DNA from: Bacteroidales bacterium
Lineage (GTDB): Bacteria; Bacteroidota; Bacteroidia; Bacteroidales; F082
Reading direction: 5' to 3'
NCBI GenBank assembly: GCA_017616735.1
Contig: JAFZXP010000009.1
Span: 1 to 64,000, forward strand
DNA: 64,000 bases
Position numbers and translations under genes: made by a program. Below, piece after piece: positions 60,328 to 64,000 of the stretch (position 1 is its first letter; each line of letters starts with the position of its first letter). The notes under the pieces are model-generated. The model was not told the DNA's origin. It did no database searches and was given only the letters and a program-made list of their open reading frames with translations.

Positions 60328-61526
60328 TGGACCACGTATTATATGCAGCAGACCTTGCCGGACATTGCAACGAACTGACGGCATGGCGAATTATCAAGCA
60401 GGTGAGCGGACAACTGATGTCGCATAGTACGATGCCGGTAAGTCCTTTCAATATTAAAATTAACGAAGACGGCAGTTTTGCTTTGGTTGAAAACGCAGAA
60501 GCTGTGGTCGATACTTTCATGGCTCCGGAGGCAACCAAGGCCGCCCCGACCGAAGCCGGTCAGGTGTGGTCGTTGGCAGCATCGGTGTTCTATGCGGTAA
60601 TGGGCTGCCAGGTGATGAACGGTCGGGGCGGCCGCGCTCAACATGCCGCTTCAAAGGTTCCTTATATGCGCAGCGAGTTGCCACAGTTGAGCGAGTTGGT
60701 GCAAAAATGCCTCAACTACCAGCCCGGGCAACGTCCGACCATGCTTGAGGTGAACCAGACAGCTGCTGCGCAATTGCAGCGTTGCGAGGACTTGGTCAGA
60801 CGCGGTCCTAAATTGCGGCAAAACAGCGTCTCACGAAACATGTCGGTGCCAAGTGGTGACAATTGTCAGTTCTGGCCCGAGGCTTTTGTGTTGATGTTGT
60901 TGTTTTTCTCGCTGGGTTTTACAACCATGGCTCAAACATCGGGCGACAATGAACTGCAGCGGTTGATAAGCGTGGTCTGCTCAATGCGTCAATCCGATGA
61001 GCAGTCGCGTGAAAAAGCATGGAACGCCGCTGCACATATTCTGGAAAACGACAAACAATGGACCATAATGGACGAGGTGACGCCTCATCCCAACGAATGC
61101 CGGATTACAGACCGCAGCCTGCAATGGTTTGCGCTCAACCGCATGCTGTCGCGGCAGATGGGCTATGAGGTGAATCAGGTTAGGGGTGATTTCAACAATG
61201 GCGAAGACCCGGATTTCAACTATTCGCTTATCGAACGCAGTGTCAAAGCCAACGCCACGGTAAGTTACGAACTCAAATCGCGTGAAGGTGAGCAGATTTT
61301 TGTGGTGATACCTTATGATGCCCAAGCCGCCTCTTTAGAAACTGCGCTGTATCGTGGCGATACTTTGCTGGCCCAGGGAATCCGACATGATGACGGCAAC
61401 ATCTACCTTATTGCCGACCGTGACAGTCACGTTGTCATGAACGATGTCCTGAAGCTGGTGATAACCAACAAAAGCTCCGCAAACACAGCCATAGTAATAA
61501 TCAACCACAACACCCGCATCAAATGA
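60324..61526 (+). CDS. Pseudokinase-TM protein
   Basis: 400 residues. The first 150 resemble the C-lobe of a Ser/Thr kinase without an N-lobe: SPFNIKINEDGSFALVE at the catalytic loop (no HRD Asp), VENAEA in place of DFG, FMAPEA as the APE motif, VWSLAASVFYAVMG as helix F, and CLNYQPGQRPTMLEV at the end. Catalysis is therefore unlikely. A hydrophobic helix follows (about 184-204, FVLMLLFFSLGFTTMAQ) that looks like an internal signal peptide, then a periplasmic domain ending in beta-rich sequence. It overlaps neighbours by 4 bp. It may scaffold the FHA protease. Confidence 0.75.
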   Translation: MMDHVLYAADLAGHCNELTAWRIIKQVSGQLMSHSTMPVSPFNIKINEDGSFALVENAEAVVDTFMAPEATKAAPTEAGQVWSLAASVFYAVMGCQVMNGRGGRAQHAASKVPYMRSELPQLSELVQKCLNYQPGQRPTMLEVNQTAAAQLQRCEDLVRRGPKLRQNSVSRNMSVPSGDNCQFWPEAFVLMLLFFSLGFTTMAQTSGDNELQRLISVVCSMRQSDEQSREKAWNAAAHILENDKQWTIMDEVTPHPNECRITDRSLQWFALNRMLSRQMGYEVNQVRGDFNNGEDPDFNYSLIERSVKANATVSYELKSREGEQIFVVIPYDAQAASLETALYRGDTLLAQGIRHDDGNIYLIADRDSHVVMNDVLKLVITNKSSANTAIVIINHNTRIK

Positions 61527-63658
61527 CAAGACGACTCTCTTTGATATTGCTTTTGTTGGTGCTGCAACCGCTTATGATTGTGGCTCAGGACACCGACAAG
61601 CTTTTTGCCGATGGTAACAACTGTTATGTCAACAGCGGCAACAAGGCTGAGCTGAAGCGTATCATCCAAGAGTATATGGATGCATTAAAAGCCAATCCCG
61701 ATGAAAGCCTGCAAAAGCTTCAGCTTTACAAGCTTTTGGGTGACTACTATTATCTTAATTCTGACGAAGATTCAGAATCGTATGCACGGGCGGAGTATTA
61801 TTTTAAGCAAAGTTTGGCATTTGCCGAAGATCCGGCGCATTCCAGCTACCAGACCGTCTATCACGACAGGTTTGTGCTGCATCATGAGCTTGCGCAACTT
61901 TATTACAAGCAGAAGTTGTATTCTAAAGCATTTATGGAGATGCAAACAGCTTTCATGCTAGCTTCAAATTATCTTTCACCCTACGATGACCTTGTGCTTG
62001 ACTTTGCCGGCCAACTGGCAATATGCCGTGCCCGCGTGGCCGCGAGCGAAGATGATTTCAAAGAGGCTCTGGATTTGATTGATGATGTGATTGAAAACTA
62101 TAGGAATGTTGATTCTGAACGCTATGGCGAGGCACTGCGTAAAAAAGCCAAAATATTGATGCTTCGGCAGGAATCGGGTTTTGGTTCAGCGGGTGATGCT
62201 CTCGACTATTACAAGCAATACTATCAGATCAAAAAAGCCGATGTACTGAAACGTTTTGCGTGTATGAATGCCGACGACCGGGAGCATTGTTGGATGCTCA
62301 TGCGTGCTTTTGTCACTGATTGTTACCGCACCGAGGACACAGACCCGGGATTCTTATACGACGTGACATTATTTGTCAAAGCTTTTCTGCTTGAGTACCA
62401 GCTAAATATCAAGCCTCAACTGTATACGTGGAAAACAATCCGCAACAAGCTTGGTCCGAGCGATTGCGCTATTGAGTTTGTCCAATACGAAAAGTATGGT
62501 GCTAAGCAAATGGGCGCCTTGGTCCTGAAACACCACGGCCAGCCTTGTTTCGTAAAGCTGGGTAGCGTTGACAGTATGATAAACAGCCCTTTGCTTCAAG
62601 GTGGAACCGTCGAAACAGCCATCACGGTTGACAGTCGTCAACTCAAAGACAATCTTTATTCAGATACCGCAATATTTGCAAAAGTGTGGACTCCTGAGTT
62701 ATTGCAAACTATTGGCGCAGACACCAAGACCATTTATTTTGCCGCCGACGGCATATTTCACCAGATGGCCATAGAGTATATGCTTACGGGCTATGACACA
62801 CACCGCCTTACAAGTACCCGTCAGTTGGCAATGGCGCCAAGTGAAAAGAAAGACCACAATGTCTTAATTGTTGGCGATGTCGATTACAATAATATCGGTG
62901 GTGACGATGTCGGCAGCGTTTATGAGAATGACACTGTAGCTTATCAGTATCTGAAATCTATGAATGTATGGGTTAGCTCACTGCCAGGCACCAAAAATGA
63001 AATCGACTCTATTGTGGTTATGCTTGAAAAGCAAAACGCCACTGTCGAAACTGTCAGCGGCGCCAATGCAACCGAACCCTATGTCACACATATGCTCGGC
63101 AAAAGTCAGATAATACATATTGCCACACACGGATATTACATCGGGATGATGCCCGCAGGTACCGATTTGCATCCGGCCACCTACGACGAATCGCTTTCGC
63201 AAAACGGTCTGATTCTGGCTGGGGCCAATACTACCTTGCAAGCCGATGATTTCAACACCTCGCTTTATGACGGAGTGCTGTCGGCACGCGAGCTGTCACA
63301 ACTCGATTTGTCGGGTACCGAGCTGGTAGTGCTTTCGGCTTGCCATTCGGGCCAAGGCTACCTTACAGCCGACGGAATTTACGGTATGCAACGCGGACTC
63401 AAAAAAGCTGGTGTCAAAGCCATGATCATAAGCTTGTGGAGTGTCGATGACAAAGCTACAGCCTACCTTATGCAGGCGTTTTACTCTTATCTGAAAACCA
63501 ACGATATACACACAGCCTTTAAACTGGCCCGACAAAAGTTAATGCAGATGCCCGACAATGGTGGAAGGCATTTCGACAAGTCACGTCTGACACGCCGCAA
63601 AACAGCCAACCATTTCGACCGCCCTCAGTATTACGACGCTTTCATTTTAATCGAATAA
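61523..63658 (+). CDS. Exported TPR-CHAT protease, copy 4 (divergent)
   Basis: 711 residues with signal peptide ending LMIVAQ. TPR-like helices (about 25-230: LYKLLGDYYYLNSDEDSESY, AQLYYKQKLYSKAFMEMQTA) precede a CHAT domain with His536 in IATHGYYIG and Cys607 in VLSACHSGQGYLTADG, GIYGMQRGLKKAGVKAMIIS and LWSVDDKATAYL. It differs from copies 1-3 by SACHSG for SACETG and a longer C-terminal tail. It overlaps the pseudokinase gene by 4 bp and is not preceded by the small two-TM gene. Confidence 0.88.
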   Translation: MTRRLSLILLLLVLQPLMIVAQDTDKLFADGNNCYVNSGNKAELKRIIQEYMDALKANPDESLQKLQLYKLLGDYYYLNSDEDSESYARAEYYFKQSLAFAEDPAHSSYQTVYHDRFVLHHELAQLYYKQKLYSKAFMEMQTAFMLASNYLSPYDDLVLDFAGQLAICRARVAASEDDFKEALDLIDDVIENYRNVDSERYGEALRKKAKILMLRQESGFGSAGDALDYYKQYYQIKKADVLKRFACMNADDREHCWMLMRAFVTDCYRTEDTDPGFLYDVTLFVKAFLLEYQLNIKPQLYTWKTIRNKLGPSDCAIEFVQYEKYGAKQMGALVLKHHGQPCFVKLGSVDSMINSPLLQGGTVETAITVDSRQLKDNLYSDTAIFAKVWTPELLQTIGADTKTIYFAADGIFHQMAIEYMLTGYDTHRLTSTRQLAMAPSEKKDHNVLIVGDVDYNNIGGDDVGSVYENDTVAYQYLKSMNVWVSSLPGTKNEIDSIVVMLEKQNATVETVSGANATEPYVTHMLGKSQIIHIATHGYYIGMMPAGTDLHPATYDESLSQNGLILAGANTTLQADDFNTSLYDGVLSARELSQLDLSGTELVVLSACHSGQGYLTADGIYGMQRGLKKAGVKAMIISLWSVDDKATAYLMQAFYSYLKTNDIHTAFKLARQKLMQMPDNGGRHFDKSRLTRRKTANHFDRPQYYDAFILIE

Positions 63659-63672
63659 ATACAAATATCATC

Positions 63673-64000
63673 ATGAAAAAAATCTTATCACTATTAACTA
63701 TCGTATTTGCAGTGTTGAGCTGTTTTGCTCAAAAAGGACCGATTGTCAGAGACCAAATACAGATGGAAGTCAACACAATAACTGTTGACGAGACCAGACG
63801 CATCAACGATTATATCTCAAATCAGAAAAGATCACGTTTTTTGCTCGAAACATGGGGCAAAAACGTTTTGACTTCGGCTGCCAACGGAGTCTCCAATTTG
63901 TTGATTACCGAGGCAATTAAACTTACAAGCATCCGCAAGACCAAAAAGGCCAACTGGAGTAAAATGATTGAAAAAGAATGCAATTATGTTGACAATATAA
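63673..64000 (+). CDS. Exported protein, partial (runs off right edge)
   Basis: 109 codons are visible. Signal peptide MKKILSLLTIVFAVLSCFAQ, then a charged stretch (RDQIQMEVNTITVDETRRIN) and VLTSAANGVSNLLITEA. No family recognised. It lies 14 bp after the fourth CHAT gene, so the operon continues beyond the window. Confidence 0.6.
   Translation, partial: MKKILSLLTIVFAVLSCFAQKGPIVRDQIQMEVNTITVDETRRINDYISNQKRSRFLLETWGKNVLTSAANGVSNLLITEAIKLTSIRKTKKANWSKMIEKECNYVDNI

Overview
The window is a 64 kb stretch of a Bacteroidales-type chromosome, probably an uncultured gut or rumen member of Bacteroidota. The evidence is promoters of the TAnnTTTG (-7) type upstream of many genes and both tRNAs, an EF-G2-type elongation factor, a DUF4954 protein beside nagB, a RemB/Wzi-like barrel, an alpha-2-macroglobulin, and many small exported proteins ending their signal peptides in AQ. 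I see no rRNA, CRISPR array, IS element or prophage.

Layout. (1) 1-3.4 kb: 5' part of ileS (minus), a ROK sugar kinase, a small membrane protein and tRNA-Thr(CGU). (2) 3.4-16.1 kb, minus strand: nucleotide-sugar and surface-polysaccharide genes. These are a FlaA1/CapD-type 4,6-dehydratase, manC, a TviB/WbpA-type UDP-HexNAc dehydrogenase, galE, wbpB-like, wbpD-like, nagB, DUF4954, rfbB, rfbD and rfbC. (3) 16.2-26.4 kb: tsaB, a very large alpha-2-macroglobulin without the thioester motif, tdk, a conserved acidic protein, rsmI, a BamA/Omp85-like barrel and an FMN-binding protein. (4) 26.5-33.2 kb, plus strand: acyltransferase, O-antigen ligase/polymerase, RemB/Wzi-like barrel, GT2, a GNAT/FemAB-like protein and a monotopic phosphoglycosyl transferase, then tRNA-Asn. 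(5) 33.4-38.7 kb: PfkB/adenosine-kinase-like, EF-G2 and a HipBA toxin-antitoxin pair.

(6) 38.8-64 kb is the unusual part: about 25 kb of same-strand, tightly packed genes that run off the right edge. They encode two membrane-anchored SARM1-like TIR proteins (one with a formylglycine-generating-enzyme-like periplasmic domain), four exported CHAT proteases, a YbdG-type MscS channel, two Rossmann-RyR proteins, an FHA-TM-trypsin protease, a pseudokinase-TM protein, and several small envelope proteins. A barrel, small two-TM protein, CHAT protease module occurs three times, always with exactly 2 bp between the small gene and the protease gene. I infer a trans-envelope sensing and proteolysis system that couples cytosolic TIR, FHA, pseudokinase and RyR modules to periplasmic proteases and lectin-fold sensors. 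This is the best candidate for an undescribed system.

Two repeat families run through the first 39 kb. One is a set of 7-bp tandem repeat arrays, several starting exactly at stop codons and two lying in frame inside ileS and rfbD. The other is a palindrome of the form GTAGAGACG-N10-CGTCTCTAC, found intergenically as terminator-like hairpins and once in frame inside tsaB.
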